64,000 nt of DNA from Rubrivivax sp. SCN 71-131 (lineage in GTDB: Bacteria; Pseudomonadota; Gammaproteobacteria; Burkholderiales; Burkholderiaceae_C): assembly GCA_001724995.1 (NCBI GenBank), contig MEFD01000019.1, positions 62,001-126,000 on the forward strand, in the 5' to 3' direction. A program made the translations under genes and the position numbers. This document shows, piece by piece, positions 1 through 13,181 of this stretch. The notes beneath the pieces are model-generated. The model had not been told where the DNA came from. It saw nothing but the letters and a program-made list of their open reading frames with translations, and did not search any database. How positions within the stretch are numbered: position 1 is the stretch's first letter; each line of letters starts with the position of its first letter.

Positions 1-702
1 CGCGTCAACGGCGTCACGACCGAGCTCGCCGGCGAGCGCGTCGACATCGTGCTGTGGTCGGAGGACCCGGCGCAGTTCGTGATCGGGGCACTTGCGCCGG
101 CCAACGTGCAGAGCATCGTCGTCGACGAGGAGCGCCACGCGATGGACGTCGTCGTCGACGAGGAAAACCTGGCGATCGCCATCGGGCGCGGCGGCCAGAA
201 CGTGCGCCTGGCCTCGGACCTCACGGGCTGGCGCATCAACATCATGACGGCCGAGGAATCCGAGGCCAAGCAGGCCAGCGAGACCGAATCGGTGCGCAAG
301 ATCTTCATCGACAAGCTGGACGTCGACGAGGAGGTCGCCGACATCCTCATCGCCGAGGGCTTCGGGAGCCTGGAGGAGGTCGCCTACGTGCCGCTGCAGG
401 AGATGCTCGAGATCGAGTCCTTCGACGAGGAGACGGTGCAGGAGCTGCGCACGCGCGCCAAGGATGCGCTGTTGACGATGGAGATCGCGCAGGAGGAGAA
501 GGTGGCCCAGGTCTCGCAGGACCTGCGCGATCTCGAGGGGCTGACGCCGGAGCTGATCGCCAAGCTCGCCGCCGAGGGCATCCATTCGCGCGACGACCTG
601 GCCGACCTGGCCGTCGACGAGCTGATCGAGATGACCGGCATCGACGAGGAACAGGCGCGCGCGCTCATCATGAAGGCGCGCGAGCACTGGTTCACTGCCT
701 GA
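1..702 (+). CDS. nusA: Transcription termination/antitermination factor NusA, C-terminal part (5' end outside window)
   Basis: The reading frame is open from base 1, so the start codon and the N-terminal RNA polymerase-binding and S1 domains lie upstream of the window. The visible 233 codons hold the end of the KH region ([13 protein letters not shown] at about residues 60-72 of the visible part) followed by two acidic helix-hairpin-helix repeats, the AR1/AR2 type tail seen in proteobacterial NusA. NusA binds RNA polymerase and nascent RNA and modulates pausing, termination and rRNA antitermination. It is followed after 78 bp by infB, the conserved nusA-infB operon order. Confidence 0.97.
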   Translation, partial: RVNGVTTELAGERVDIVLWSEDPAQFVIGALAPANVQSIVVDEERHAMDVVVDEENLAIAIGRGGQNVRLASDLTGWRINIMTAEESEAKQASETESVRKIFIDKLDVDEEVADILIAEGFGSLEEVAYVPLQEMLEIESFDEETVQELRTRAKDALLTMEIAQEEKVAQVSQDLRDLEGLTPELIAKLAAEGIHSRDDLADLAVDELIEMTGIDEEQARALIMKAREHWFTA

Positions 703-780
703 ACGATCCCCGCACGAAGCGCAGCCCGGACCCGCACGAACAGAAGATCACGTAGTACCAAAGGATAGGAAGCACCGCAC

Positions 781-3711
781 ATGGCCGTGACCACCGTCGC
801 CCAGCTTGCCGCGCAGCTCAGTCGCCCCGCCGAGGCGCTGCTCGAGCAACTGCAGTCGGCCGGGGTGAAGAAGAAGTCACCCGACGATCCGCTGACCGAG
901 GCCGACAAGGAGCGCCTGCTCGAGCACCTGCGCAGCGCGCACGGCATGGGCGCGGTCGGCGGCGAACGCAAGAAGATCACGCTCACGCGCAAGAGCACGA
1001 GCGAGATCAAGCAGGCCGATGCCAGCGGCAAGGCGCGCACGATTCAGGTCGAGGTGCGCAAGAAGCGCGTCTTCGTGAAGCGCGACGAAGCCCTGCCCGG
1101 CGCTGACGAGCCTGCCGGCCCGGGCGCCGAGGAGATCGAACTGCAGCGGCGCGAGGAGGAGGCGCGTGCCGAGGCCGAGACGATCCGCCGCCAGGAGGAG
1201 GAACTCGCCGAGCAGCGTCGCCAGCGCGAGGAAGCCGAGCGCGCCGAGCGCGAGGCCGCCGAAGCCGCCGCGCGGGCCGCGGCCGAAGCCGCCGCGCGCG
1301 CCGAGGCCGAGGCCGCCGCGGCGGCCGCCCGGGCCGCGGAGCAGGCGGCCGAGAAGGCCAAGGACACGACCAGGCCCATGTCCAAGGCTGCGGCCAAGGC
1401 CGCTGCCAGGCCGGCCGATGCGTCGGCTTCGCCTGCCGAGATCAGCGCCGCCGCCGACGCTGCGGCGCCCGCAGCCGAGGAAGCCAAGCCGGCCGAGCCG
1501 GCCAAGCCGGCGCTGCGCGTCGTCAAGGCCGCGGACAAGGCGGCCGAGGAGGCTGCGCGTCAGGCCGACCTCGAGCGTCGACGCAAGGCCGCCGAGGCCG
1601 AGGCGGCGGCGATCCGGGCGATGATGTCGCAGCCCCGCAAGACGCTGGTGGCGAAGAAGCCAGAGGAACCCAAGCCCGAGGCGGGCAAGGAAGCGATCAA
1701 GGGCACGATCCACAAGCCCACCGCCAAGCCCGGCGGGCCGGGCGCTGCCGCGGCGGCCAAGCCCGGCGACAAGAAGCAGGTCAAGTCGGAGAAGCTCTCG
1801 TCGAGCTGGGCCGACGACGCCGCGAAGAAGCGCGCAGCACTCAAGCCGCGCGGCGATGCCGGCGGCGCGCGCGCCGGCTGGCGCGCCCCGCGCGGCGCGC
1901 GCCGCGGCGGCAGGGACGACGAGGGCCGCAGCTTCGCGCCGCCGGCCGAACAGGTCGTGCAGGAGGTGCACGTGCCCGAGACGATCTCGGTCGCCGACCT
2001 CGCGCACAAGATGTCGGTCAAGGCCACCGAGGTCATCAAGCAGCTGATGAAGCTCGGGCAGATGGTGACCATCAACCAGCAGCTCGACCAGGAGACGGCG
2101 ATGATCGTGGTCGAAGAGATGGGTCACAAGGCGCTGGCCGCCAAGCTCGACGACCCCGATGCCTTCACCGAGGAGGAGAAGCTTGCCGCCACCGGCGACG
2201 AACTGCCGCGCCCGCCGGTGGTCACGGTGATGGGTCACGTCGACCACGGCAAGACCTCGCTGCTGGACTACATCCGGCGCGCCCGCGTCGCCGCGGGCGA
2301 GGCCGGCGGCATCACCCAGCACATCGGCGCCTACCACGTGCCGACGCCGCGCGGCATCGTCACCTTCCTCGACACCCCGGGCCACGAGGCCTTCACGGCG
2401 ATGCGTGCGCGCGGCGCCAAGGCCACTGACATCGTCATCCTCGTGGTCGCCGCCGACGACGGCGTGATGCCGCAGACGAAGGAGGCCATCCACCACGCCA
2501 AGGCGGCGGAGGTGCCGATCGTCGTGGCCATGAACAAGATCGACAAGCCCGAGGCCAACGTCGAGCGCGTCAAGGCCGAGCTCGTCGCCGAAGGCGTCGT
2601 GCCGGAGGACTTCGGCGGCGACTCGCCCTTCGTGCCGGTGTCGGCCAAGACCGGCCAGGGCATGGACGATCTGCTCGAGCAGGTGCTGCTGCAGGCCGAG
2701 GTGCTGGAGCTCAAGGCGCCGGTGCAGGCGATGGCCAAGGGCCTCGTCGTCGAGGCGCGGCTGGACAAGGGCCGCGGCCCGGTGGCCTCGGTGCTGGTGC
2801 AGAGCGGCACGCTGAAGAAGGGCGACGTCGTGCTCGCCGGCAGCAGCTGGGGTCGCGTGCGCGCCATGCTCGACGAGGATGGCCAGGGCACCGACAGCGC
2901 CGGTCCCTCGATCCCGGTGGAGATCCAGGGCCTCACCGAGGTGCCTCAGGCCGGCGACGATTTCATGGTGCTGGCCGACGAGCGCCGTGCGCGCGAGATC
3001 GCCACCTTCCGCCAGGGCAAGTACCGCGAGGTCGCGCTGAGCCGGCGCCAGGCCGCCAAGCTCGAGAACATGTTCGATGCCATGGGCGAAGGCCAGGCGC
3101 AGACGCTGTCGCTGATCGTCAAGGCCGACGTGCAGGGCTCGCAGGAGGCGCTGGCGCAGTCGCTGCAGAAGCTCTCCACCGACGAGGTGCGCGTGCAGAT
3201 CGTGCATGCCGCGGTGGGCGGCATCAGCGAGAGCGACATCAACCTGGCGATCGCCTCCAAGGCCGTGGTCATCGGCTTCAACACGCGCGCCGATGCCGGT
3301 GCGCGCAAGCTGGCCGAGGGCAACGGCGTCGACATCCGCTACTACAACATCATCTACGACGCCGTGGACGACGTGAAGGCGGCGATGAGCGGCATGCTGG
3401 CTCCGGAGCAGCGCGAGGAGGTGATCGGCACGGCCGAGATCCGCACCGTCTTCGTCGCCAGCAAGATCGGCACCATCGCCGGCTGCATGGTGACCGCCGG
3501 CCAGGTGACGCGCCACGCGCGCTTCCGCCTGCTGCGCGAGAACGTCGTCATCTACACCGGCGAGATCGATTCGCTCAAGCGCATGAAGGACGACGTGCGC
3601 GAGGTCAAGGAAGGCTTCGAGTGCGGCATCAAGCTGAAGAACTACACCGACATCAAGGAAGGCGACCAGCTCGAATTCTTCGAGGTCAAGGAAGTGGCGC
3701 GGACCTTGTGA
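781..3711 (+). CDS. infB: Translation initiation factor IF-2
   Basis: This 976-residue GTPase delivers fMet-tRNA to the 30S subunit. An IF2_N domain lies at the start, then a long Ala/Glu/Lys-rich low-complexity linker (about residues 115-375) ending in a Gly/Arg patch, a second IF2_N-like domain (about 395-445), the G domain with GHVDHGKT near 485-492, DTPGH near 530 and NKID near 585, then the beta-barrel and fMet-tRNA-binding C-terminal domains. It is longer than E. coli IF-2 (890 residues) because of the linker. The ATG is preceded by GGAAG. The GC-rich linker creates long spurious open frames on both strands. Confidence 0.98.
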   Translation: MAVTTVAQLAAQLSRPAEALLEQLQSAGVKKKSPDDPLTEADKERLLEHLRSAHGMGAVGGERKKITLTRKSTSEIKQADASGKARTIQVEVRKKRVFVKRDEALPGADEPAGPGAEEIELQRREEEARAEAETIRRQEEELAEQRRQREEAERAEREAAEAAARAAAEAAARAEAEAAAAAARAAEQAAEKAKDTTRPMSKAAAKAAARPADASASPAEISAAADAAAPAAEEAKPAEPAKPALRVVKAADKAAEEAARQADLERRRKAAEAEAAAIRAMMSQPRKTLVAKKPEEPKPEAGKEAIKGTIHKPTAKPGGPGAAAAAKPGDKKQVKSEKLSSSWADDAAKKRAALKPRGDAGGARAGWRAPRGARRGGRDDEGRSFAPPAEQVVQEVHVPETISVADLAHKMSVKATEVIKQLMKLGQMVTINQQLDQETAMIVVEEMGHKALAAKLDDPDAFTEEEKLAATGDELPRPPVVTVMGHVDHGKTSLLDYIRRARVAAGEAGGITQHIGAYHVPTPRGIVTFLDTPGHEAFTAMRARGAKATDIVILVVAADDGVMPQTKEAIHHAKAAEVPIVVAMNKIDKPEANVERVKAELVAEGVVPEDFGGDSPFVPVSAKTGQGMDDLLEQVLLQAEVLELKAPVQAMAKGLVVEARLDKGRGPVASVLVQSGTLKKGDVVLAGSSWGRVRAMLDEDGQGTDSAGPSIPVEIQGLTEVPQAGDDFMVLADERRAREIATFRQGKYREVALSRRQAAKLENMFDAMGEGQAQTLSLIVKADVQGSQEALAQSLQKLSTDEVRVQIVHAAVGGISESDINLAIASKAVVIGFNTRADAGARKLAEGNGVDIRYYNIIYDAVDDVKAAMSGMLAPEQREEVIGTAEIRTVFVASKIGTIAGCMVTAGQVTRHARFRLLRENVVIYTGEIDSLKRMKDDVREVKEGFECGIKLKNYTDIKEGDQLEFFEVKEVARTL

Positions 3712-3790
3712 ACACCCCCGCCGGGGACGGGCTTCGCCGAGCCCGCCCGGCATGACGCCGCACCAGCGCCCGTGACTCGAACGGGAGCCC

Positions 3791-3822
3791 GGGAGCCTCG
3801 CTGCGGCGAGGCTCCCTTGTTT
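3791..3822 (+). terminator. Hairpin with T-rich tail between infB and rbfA
   Basis: An 11-bp perfect stem (GGGAGCCTCGC / GCGAGGCTCCC) with a TGCG loop is followed by TTGTTT. It ends only 14 bp before the rbfA start codon and overlaps the space just before its leader. It could end the nusA-infB transcript partially (attenuation) or be an RNA processing site. Full termination would leave rbfA-truB without an obvious promoter. Confidence 0.6.
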
Positions 3823-3835
3823 CCAGGACATCCCC

Positions 3836-4252
3836 ATGCGACAGAAGAAGTCCCTCCCCAATCGCAGCTACCGGGTCGCCGACCAGATCCGGCGCGACGT
3901 GTCGGAGCTGATCCGCGAGCTCAAGGACCCGCGCCTGGGCATGGTGACGATCAGCCAGGTCGAGGTCTCGCCCGACTACGCGCATGCCAAGGTCTTCTTC
4001 ACCGTGCTGGTGGGCGACGTCGAGGCCAGCGCCGAGGCGCTCAACGAGGCCGCCGGCTTCGTGCGCAACGGGCTCTTCAAGCGGCTGCAGATCCACACCG
4101 TGCCGACGCTGCACTTCGTCTTCGACCGCACGACCGAGCGCGCGGCCGAGTTGAACGCACTGATCGCGCGCGCCAACGCCGCGGGCGCGGCCGATGACGA
4201 AGGGCGCGAGCAGCCGCCGCGCGAGGACCGACCGACTGGTGATGAGCGATGA
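3836..4252 (+). CDS. rbfA: 30S ribosome-binding factor RbfA
   Basis: The 138-residue protein is a KH-fold ribosome maturation factor needed for late 16S rRNA processing. The N-terminal half ([16 protein letters not shown], then [11 protein letters not shown]) and the [12 protein letters not shown] segment match the family. The last 25 or so residues form a charged, Arg/Glu/Asp-rich tail, as is common in RbfA. It sits between infB and truB as in most bacteria. The stop codon lies inside the region just upstream of truB, so the two are probably translated from one message. Confidence 0.95.
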   Translation: MRQKKSLPNRSYRVADQIRRDVSELIRELKDPRLGMVTISQVEVSPDYAHAKVFFTVLVGDVEASAEALNEAAGFVRNGLFKRLQIHTVPTLHFVFDRTTERAAELNALIARANAAGAADDEGREQPPREDRPTGDER

Positions 4253-4262
4253 GGAAGGCGCG

Positions 4263-5228
4263 ATGAACGGCATGCCTGTCGCCCGCACCCCGCGCCGCGC
4301 GCTGCACGGCCTGCTGCTGCTGGACAAGCCCCTGGGCTGGTCGAGCCACGACGCGCTGCAGAAGGCCAGGGGCCTGTTGCGCGCCGAGAAGGGCGGGCAC
4401 ACGGGCACGCTCGATCCGCTGGCCACCGGCCTGCTGCCGCTGTGCTTCGGCGCCGCGACCAAGTTCAGCCAGGTGAGCCTCGCCGCCGACAAGCGCTACC
4501 GCGCCACGCTGCGGCTGGGGCAGCGCACGAGCACCGGCGACGGCGAGGGCGCGCTGCTCGAGGAGCGCGCGGTGGCGTGCGATCGCGCCGCCATCGAGGC
4601 GGCCTGCGCGCGCTTCACCGGCGGCATCCGTCAGCGTCCGCCCATGCACTCGGCGCTGAAGCACCAGGGCAAGGCCTTGTACGAGTACGCGCGCGCCGGC
4701 GTCGAGGTCGAGCGCGCGCTGCGCGGCGTCGTCATCCATCGCCTTGACATCGTGAGCTGGGACGCGCCGACACTGGTGCTCGACGTGCATTGCAGCAAGG
4801 GCACCTACGTGCGTACCCTGGCCGAGGACCTCGGCGAGGCGCTGGGCTGCGGCGCCCACCTGGCGGCGCTGCGGCGCACCGGCGTCGGCGCGCTGGACCT
4901 CGCGCAGGCGATCACCCTGGAGCAGCTGCAGGCGCTCCCCGACGACGGGCGCGTCGCGCGGCTGCTGCCGCCGGACCTGCTGCTGCAGTCCTGGCCCGAG
5001 GTCTGTCTGCCGGCCGACGAGGCGGCACGCTTTCTCACCGGCCTGCGCCGCCGCGTCGCCCGCGCCGACGCGACGGCCGTGCGCGTCTATGCATCGGCTC
5101 CGCGCGCCTTCCTGGGCGCGGCCCATGTCCGCGGGGGTGAACTCATCCCCGACCGTCTTCTCAGTCCGCTCGAGGTACAGGCCCAGACGGGCTCCGAGGG
5201 CTTCGCCACCGAGGCCCTCGGGGCCTGA
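4263..5228 (+). CDS. truB: tRNA pseudouridine(55) synthase TruB
   Basis: This enzyme converts U55 of the T-loop of tRNAs to pseudouridine. The 321-residue product carries the family motif GGHTGTLDPLATG with the catalytic Asp at residue 51, and LDKPLGWSSHDAL near the N terminus. The ATG at 4263 is chosen because GAGGAAGG (4251-4258) forms a good ribosome-binding site in front of it. In-frame starts at 4194 and 4242 would run back into rbfA. Its order after rbfA is the usual one. Confidence 0.95.
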   Translation: MNGMPVARTPRRALHGLLLLDKPLGWSSHDALQKARGLLRAEKGGHTGTLDPLATGLLPLCFGAATKFSQVSLAADKRYRATLRLGQRTSTGDGEGALLEERAVACDRAAIEAACARFTGGIRQRPPMHSALKHQGKALYEYARAGVEVERALRGVVIHRLDIVSWDAPTLVLDVHCSKGTYVRTLAEDLGEALGCGAHLAALRRTGVGALDLAQAITLEQLQALPDDGRVARLLPPDLLLQSWPEVCLPADEAARFLTGLRRRVARADATAVRVYASAPRAFLGAAHVRGGELIPDRLLSPLEVQAQTGSEGFATEALGA

Positions 5229-5234
5229 CGCATC

Positions 5235-7064
<1,830 letters not shown>

Positions 7065-7067
7065 GCG

Positions 7068-7979
7068 ATGGCCTTGACGCACCGCCGCGGCGTCTGGCTG
7101 ATGGTGGGCTGCACGCTGCTGTGGAGCACGGCCGGCGTGGTCTCGCGCTGGCTCGACTCGGCGCGCGGCTTCGAGGTCACCTTCTGGCGCAGCTTCTTCT
7201 GCGCCCTCACGCTGCTGGCCGTGCTCGGCGGGCTGCGCGGGCCCGCGGCGCTGTGGCGCAGCGTGCGCCACGGCGGGCGTGCGCTGTGGGTGTCGGCGCT
7301 GTGCTGGTCGGTGATGTTCACCGCCTTCATGCTGGCGCTGGCGCTCACCACGGTGGCCAATGTGCTCATCACGCTGGCGCTCGGGCCGCTGTTCACGGCG
7401 CTGGCCGCGCGCGTTGCCCTCGGTCATCGGCTGCCGCCGCGCACCTGGGGCGCGATCGCTGTGGCCGGCGCCGGCATCGCCTGGATGTACGGGCAACAGG
7501 TGGGGCTGATCGGCGGCACTCATTGGGTGGGCGTGCTGGTCGCGCTGGCGGTGCCGATCGCCGGGGCCACCAACTGGACGCTGATGCAGCACCTGCATCA
7601 CGGCGACGACGAGCCCGGGGACATGCTGCCTGCGGTGCTGCTCGGCGCGAGCCTCTCGTCGCTGGCCACGCTGCCGCTAGCGCTGCCGTTCGGCGCCACG
7701 GCGCACCATCTCGGCTGGCTGGCACTGCTGGGCGCGCTGCAGCTGGGCATCCCCTGCCTGCTGGCGATGATGGTGACGCGCGTGCTGAAGGCGCCGGAGA
7801 TCTCGCTGCTGGCGCTGCTCGAGGTGGTCTTCGGGGTCCTCTGGGCCTGGCTCGGCGCCGGCGAGGCGCCCGGCCTGGCCGTGCTCGGCGGCGGCGCGCT
7901 CGTGCTCGCGGCGCTGGCTGCCCACGAACTGCTGGGCCTGCGCGGCGCGCAGGCGCGCGCGGCGAAGGGGGCGGCCTAG
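7068..7979 (+). CDS. EamA/DMT-superfamily transporter
   Basis: The 303-residue protein is almost wholly hydrophobic, with about ten predicted membrane helices in two EamA repeats. Its N-terminal helix carries the common LLWSTAGVVSRW type motif. Members export amino acids, metabolites or drugs by proton exchange at the inner membrane, and the substrate cannot be read from sequence. Only 3 bp separate it from typA, so it is likely read through from the translation operon. A second, different EamA protein lies at 14945-15871 on the other strand. Confidence 0.85.
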   Translation: MALTHRRGVWLMVGCTLLWSTAGVVSRWLDSARGFEVTFWRSFFCALTLLAVLGGLRGPAALWRSVRHGGRALWVSALCWSVMFTAFMLALALTTVANVLITLALGPLFTALAARVALGHRLPPRTWGAIAVAGAGIAWMYGQQVGLIGGTHWVGVLVALAVPIAGATNWTLMQHLHHGDDEPGDMLPAVLLGASLSSLATLPLALPFGATAHHLGWLALLGALQLGIPCLLAMMVTRVLKAPEISLLALLEVVFGVLWAWLGAGEAPGLAVLGGGALVLAALAAHELLGLRGAQARAAKGAA

Positions 7980-8054
7980 GGTCAGCCCGGGGCCGGGCCG
8001 CCAGGCGTGCGGCCTAGCATGCGGCGAATCCGTGCGCACGCGCGGGAACGCCGC

Positions 8055-9767
8055 ATGCAGCAACTCCAGGGCCTCGACGCCACCTTCATCTTCCTCGAGT
8101 CGGCCGCCATGCCGCTGCACACGGGTACGCTGCAGCTCTACGCGCGGCCGCCGGGCGCGCGCGGACGCTTCCTGCCGCTGCTGCGCGAGCACGTCAAGGC
8201 GCGGCTGCCCGAGCTGCCGATGCTCTGCCGGCGCCTGTGGTGGATGCCGCTGAACCTGGCGAATCCGGCCTGGGTCGAGGCGCGGCCCGATCTGCGCGTG
8301 CACATCGTGGCCGCAAAGCTCCCGCGCGGTGCCGGCATGGCGGCGCTCGAGACCGAGGTGGCGCGCCTGCATGCGACGCTGCTCGATCGGGAGCGGCCGC
8401 TGTGGCAGATCCACGTCTTCGAGGAACTCGCCCCCGATGCCGACGGGCAGCGCCGCGTCGCCGTGTTCCTGCGCCTGCATCACGCGGGCTTCGATGCGCA
8501 GGCGACTGCGGCCCTGGCCAACGCGCTGCTGGATCTCTCGCCGGCGTTGCGGCAACCGGGTGCGCGGCGCACGCGCCGTGCCGCGCCCTTCGAGCCCGGC
8601 ATGACCGAGGCGCTGCGCGTGGTGCTCGGCGGTCAGGCGAGCAAGGCGGCCGCGATCATCCGCGACATGCCGGCGACGCTGGGCGGCCTGCGCCATGTCG
8701 CCGGACGCGCGCTGACGCAGGCGGGGCTTCTGGTCGGCGCCAAGGGGCGTGCCGGGCTGCCGCTGGCGCCGGCCACGCCCTTCAACGTGACGCTCGGCCG
8801 TGAGCGCCGCTTCGTCACCGCGTCGCTTTCGCAGCCGGAGGTGCAGGAGCTGGCGCGGCTCCACGGCGCCACGCTGCAGGAGATGGTGCTGCTGCTGTGC
8901 GCGAGCACCCTGCGCCGCCACCTCGCCAGGCGCCGCCGGCTGCCGCGCCGCTCGATGGTCGCGGCGGTGCCCTGGCCCCTGCCCGACGGGGGCGAGGAGC
9001 CGGCCGGCAGGCTGTCATCGATGCGCCTGGTCGGGCTGGGCACGCACCTGGCCGACCCGGTGCGCCGGCTGAGCTACATCCGTGCCGCCGTGGCCGCGCC
9101 GCCGGCGGGGAAGGGCCTGCCCGGCGTTGCCCTGCCCGCGGACTTCCCTTCGTTGGGCCTGCCCTGGCTGATCGAGGCGGCGAGCAGCCTCTATGGCCGG
9201 GCGCGCGTGGCCGAGCGCATGCCGCAAGTCGCCAACCTGGTGATCGGCCTCGTCCCCGGCCCGTCGGTGCCGCTGTACCTGGCCGGGGCGCGGCTGCTCG
9301 CCAGCTATCCGGCCTCCGTGCTCGTGCACGGCCTGGCGCTCAACATCACCGTGCGCTTGCAGGCCGGCGCGCTGGACTTCGGCATCGTCGCCGACGCGCA
9401 GGCCGTGCCCGAGCCGCAGGAATTCGCGCAGGCGCTCGCCGCGGCCTGGGACGACCTGCTTGCCATGCCCAGGCCCGCAGGGCGGCAGCGCGACGCCGGA
9501 GCTGGCGCCCTGGTCGGGCGCGCCTCTCGGGCGGTGAGCGAAGCGGTGCAGGGCGCTGTGAAGGGGGCGGTCGCGCCGACCGAGGCCGTGGCAGGGGCCC
9601 TGGGCGGGGTGATCACGGCAGCCATCGGCCGCGTCACGCGCTCGGTCGTGCGCAGTGCGCTGGACGGCGCCCTGGGCGCGGCGGTGCCCGGCGCGGGCGC
9701 AGCCGACCCGGCGCAGAAGGAGGCGCGCCGCCCCGGACGCCCGGCCACCGCAAGGCCGCGGCGTTAG
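8055..9767 (+). CDS. Wax ester synthase/acyl-CoA:diacylglycerol acyltransferase (WS/DGAT) family protein
   Basis: Members join acyl-CoA to fatty alcohols or diacylglycerol, forming wax esters or triacylglycerol at the membrane. The start at 8055 gives the typical N terminus (MQQLQGLDATFIFLES followed by PLHTGTL). The acyltransferase motif HHxxxDG reads HHAGFDA near residue 140, so the catalytic His pair and Asp are kept and the final Gly is Ala. The C-terminal half shows the FNVTLG and VPGPSVPLYLAGARL blocks of the family. Beyond about residue 465 there is an Ala/Gly-rich helical tail with a basic end (GRPATARPRR) that is outside the usual domain. The product is 570 residues. Confidence 0.88.
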   Translation: MQQLQGLDATFIFLESAAMPLHTGTLQLYARPPGARGRFLPLLREHVKARLPELPMLCRRLWWMPLNLANPAWVEARPDLRVHIVAAKLPRGAGMAALETEVARLHATLLDRERPLWQIHVFEELAPDADGQRRVAVFLRLHHAGFDAQATAALANALLDLSPALRQPGARRTRRAAPFEPGMTEALRVVLGGQASKAAAIIRDMPATLGGLRHVAGRALTQAGLLVGAKGRAGLPLAPATPFNVTLGRERRFVTASLSQPEVQELARLHGATLQEMVLLLCASTLRRHLARRRRLPRRSMVAAVPWPLPDGGEEPAGRLSSMRLVGLGTHLADPVRRLSYIRAAVAAPPAGKGLPGVALPADFPSLGLPWLIEAASSLYGRARVAERMPQVANLVIGLVPGPSVPLYLAGARLLASYPASVLVHGLALNITVRLQAGALDFGIVADAQAVPEPQEFAQALAAAWDDLLAMPRPAGRQRDAGAGALVGRASRAVSEAVQGAVKGAVAPTEAVAGALGGVITAAIGRVTRSVVRSALDGALGAAVPGAGAADPAQKEARRPGRPATARPRR

Positions 9768-9917
9768 CCGGCAGCCGACCGGTGCGGGGCGTTCCGCGCC
9801 CAGCGGCAGAAACAAAAAAAACCGTCGAGCAGGCCGCAGTGGGCCGCGTATCGCGGAAAATCGGCGGGTTTGCCTAAGGCTTTCCCCAAGAAGCCCCCCT
9901 AACCCCGGACCGCCTCG

Positions 9918-11261
9918 ATGAAGTTCGCTTCCCGCCACCAGTTCCTGGAGCACGTCGCGCTCCGCAACCCCGGCCAGCCGGAATTCCTGCAAGCCGTCAC
10001 CGAGGTGATGGAGAGCTTGTGGCCCTTCCTCGAGCAGCATCGCCACTATGCCGGAGACGGGTTGCTCGAGCGCCTGGTGGAGCCCGAGCGCGTCATCATG
10101 TTCCGCATCTCCTGGGTCGACGATGCCGGGCAGGTGCAGGTCAACCGCGGCTACCGCGTGCAGCACAGCATGGCGATCGGCCCCTTCAAGGGCGGCCTGC
10201 GCTTTCACCCGTCGGTGAACCTCTCCATCCTGAAGTTCCTCGCCTTCGAGCAGACCTTCAAGAACGCGCTCACCACGCTGCCCATGGGCGGTGGCAAGGG
10301 CGGCTCGGACTTCGACCCCAAGGGCAAGAGCGACGGCGAGGTCATGCGCTTCTGCCAGGCGATGATGCTCGAGCTGCATCGCCACGTCGGCGCCGACGTC
10401 GACGTGCCGGCCGGCGATATCGGGGTCGGTGCGCGCGAGGTCGGCTACATGGCGGGCATGATGAAGAAGCTCGGCAACGATGCCTCCTGCGTCTTCACCG
10501 GCAAGGGCATCGCCTACGGCGGCAGCCAGATGCGCCCCGAGGCCACCGGCTACGGCACCGTCTACTTCGTCGAGCAGATGCAACTGCATGCGAACCGGCG
10601 CACCGACGGCGCGCGCGTGCTCATCTCGGGTTCGGGCAACGTCGCGCAGTTCGCGGCGGTGAAGGCCAGCGAACTCGGCGGCAAGGTGCTGACGCTGAGC
10701 GATTCGGACGGCACGCTCTACGCGCGCGAGGGCTTCGACGCCGAGGCGATCAACGACGTCATGGAACTGAAGAACGAGCGTCGCGGCCGCCTTGCCGAGC
10801 TGGCGCGCGACCGGCGCTTCGAGTACCTGCCCGGCCGCCGCCCCTGGCACATTCCGGCCGAGATCGCGCTGCCCTGCGCGACGCAGAACGAGCTCGACGA
10901 GAAGGACGCGCGCACCCTCGTCGGCAACGGCGTCATCTGCGTCGCCGAAGGCGCCAACATGCCCTCGACGCTCGAGGCCGTGCGCGTCTTCCATCAGGCC
11001 GGCGTGCTCTACGCGCCGGGCAAGGCGTCCAACGCCGGCGGCGTGGCGACCTCGGGCCTGGAGATGTCGCAGAACGCCATGCGCCTGTCGTGGACGCACG
11101 CCGAGGTCGACGAACGCCTGCACCTGATCATGAAGGACATCCACGGCAACTGCGTGCGCCACGGCAAGCGCGCCGACGGCAGCGTGAACTACGTCGACGG
11201 TGCGAACATCAGCGCCTTCGTCAAGGTCGCCGACGCCATGCTGGCGCAAGGGGTGTACTAG
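9918..11261 (+). CDS. gdhA: Glutamate dehydrogenase, hexameric NADP-type
   Basis: The enzyme reversibly aminates 2-oxoglutarate with ammonium and NADPH, a main nitrogen assimilation step. The 447-residue length matches the small hexameric class. Visible motifs are GPFKGGLRFHPSVNLS, PMGGGKGGSDF with the catalytic Lys at residue 127, DVDVPAGDIGVG, and the Rossmann segment ISGSGNVAQF. The upstream 150 bp contain an A-rich stretch (about 9810-9819) but no clear promoter. dusA follows with only 4 bp between the gdhA stop and the chosen GTG start. Confidence 0.97.
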   Translation: MKFASRHQFLEHVALRNPGQPEFLQAVTEVMESLWPFLEQHRHYAGDGLLERLVEPERVIMFRISWVDDAGQVQVNRGYRVQHSMAIGPFKGGLRFHPSVNLSILKFLAFEQTFKNALTTLPMGGGKGGSDFDPKGKSDGEVMRFCQAMMLELHRHVGADVDVPAGDIGVGAREVGYMAGMMKKLGNDASCVFTGKGIAYGGSQMRPEATGYGTVYFVEQMQLHANRRTDGARVLISGSGNVAQFAAVKASELGGKVLTLSDSDGTLYAREGFDAEAINDVMELKNERRGRLAELARDRRFEYLPGRRPWHIPAEIALPCATQNELDEKDARTLVGNGVICVAEGANMPSTLEAVRVFHQAGVLYAPGKASNAGGVATSGLEMSQNAMRLSWTHAEVDERLHLIMKDIHGNCVRHGKRADGSVNYVDGANISAFVKVADAMLAQGVY

Positions 11262-11265
11262 GCGG

Positions 11266-12302
11266 GTGCGCGCCGCGACCCGACCTGCTGGCGTGGCCGC
11301 ACCCGCAACCGCGCCCGTTGTGCCGCAGCCCTGGCGCCTGTCCGTCGCGCCGATGATCGCGTGGACGGATCGCCACTGCCGCTTCTTCCACCGGCTGATC
11401 ACGCGGCGCACACGGCTCTACACCGAGATGCTGACCACGGGCGCGCTGCTGCACGGCGACGTGCCGCGCCACCTGGACTTCGACGCCGTGGAGCACCCGG
11501 TGGCGCTGCAACTCGGCGGCAGCGAAGCCGCGGACCTGGCGCGCTGCGCACGCCTGGCGCAGGATTGGGGCTACGACGAGGTCAACCTGAATTGCGGCTG
11601 CCCGAGCGAGCGCGTGCAGCGCGGCGCCTTCGGCGCCTGCCTGATGGCCGAGCCGCTGCTGGTGGCCGACGGCCTGAAGGCGATGCAGGATGCGGTCGAC
11701 ATCCCCGTCACCGTCAAGCACCGCATCGGCATCGACCGCATCGAGTCCTACGACTTCGTGCGCGACTTCGTCGGCCAGATCGCCGCGCGCGCCGGGGTCC
11801 GCGTCTTCATCGTGCATGCGCGCAACGCCTGGCTGCAGGGCCTCTCGCCCAAGGAGAACCGCGACATCCCGCCGCTGCGTCACGGCTTCGTGCATCGCTT
11901 GAAGCGCGACTTTCCCGAGCTCACGATCGTCATCAACGGCGGCATCACGAGCACGGCGCAGATCGACGAGCAACTGCGGCATGTCGACGGCGTGATGGTC
12001 GGACGCGCCGCCTACCATGATCCCTGGCTAATGACGCAGTGGGACTCGCGCTGGCTCGAGGTCCCGGCGCAGGAGCGCGATCGCCTGGCCGTCGAGCGTG
12101 CGATGGTCGACTACATGCAGCGCCAGGTGTCCCTGGGCGTGCCCTGGCCCCACATCGCGCGCCACATGCTCGGCCTGTGGCATGGCCAGCCGGGCGCGCG
12201 GCACTGGCGTCGCGTCTGGTCGGACCATCGTCTGAAGGATCACGCGCCGGCTGCGGTGCACGCGCTGGCGCATCGCATCGAGACGAGGCAGGAGGACACG
12301 GC

Positions 12303-12306
<4 letters not shown>
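11266..12306 (+). CDS. dusA: tRNA-dihydrouridine(20/20a) synthase DusA
   Basis: This flavoenzyme reduces uridines in the tRNA D-loop with NADPH. The protein shows SVAPMIAWTDRHCRFFHR at the N terminus, ALQLGGSEA, NLNCGCPSERVQRGAFGACLM with the conserved catalytic Cys of GCPS, VKHRIGID and VHARNAWLQGLSPKENR, all diagnostic for the DusA class. No ATG precedes the conserved core. In-frame GTG codons at 11266, 11293 and 11320 are the candidates, and 11266 is preferred because AAGGGG lies about 12 bp upstream. Its stop overlaps the start of mtnP (ATGA). Confidence 0.93.

Positions 12307-13177
<871 letters not shown>

Positions 13178-13181
<4 letters not shown>

Noticed and set aside
877..3861. Very long open frame on the minus strand opposite infB
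   Set aside because: High GC and a skewed third position give long antisense frames. The product is low-complexity (Leu/Arg/Gly/His-rich) and the plus-strand infB is certain.
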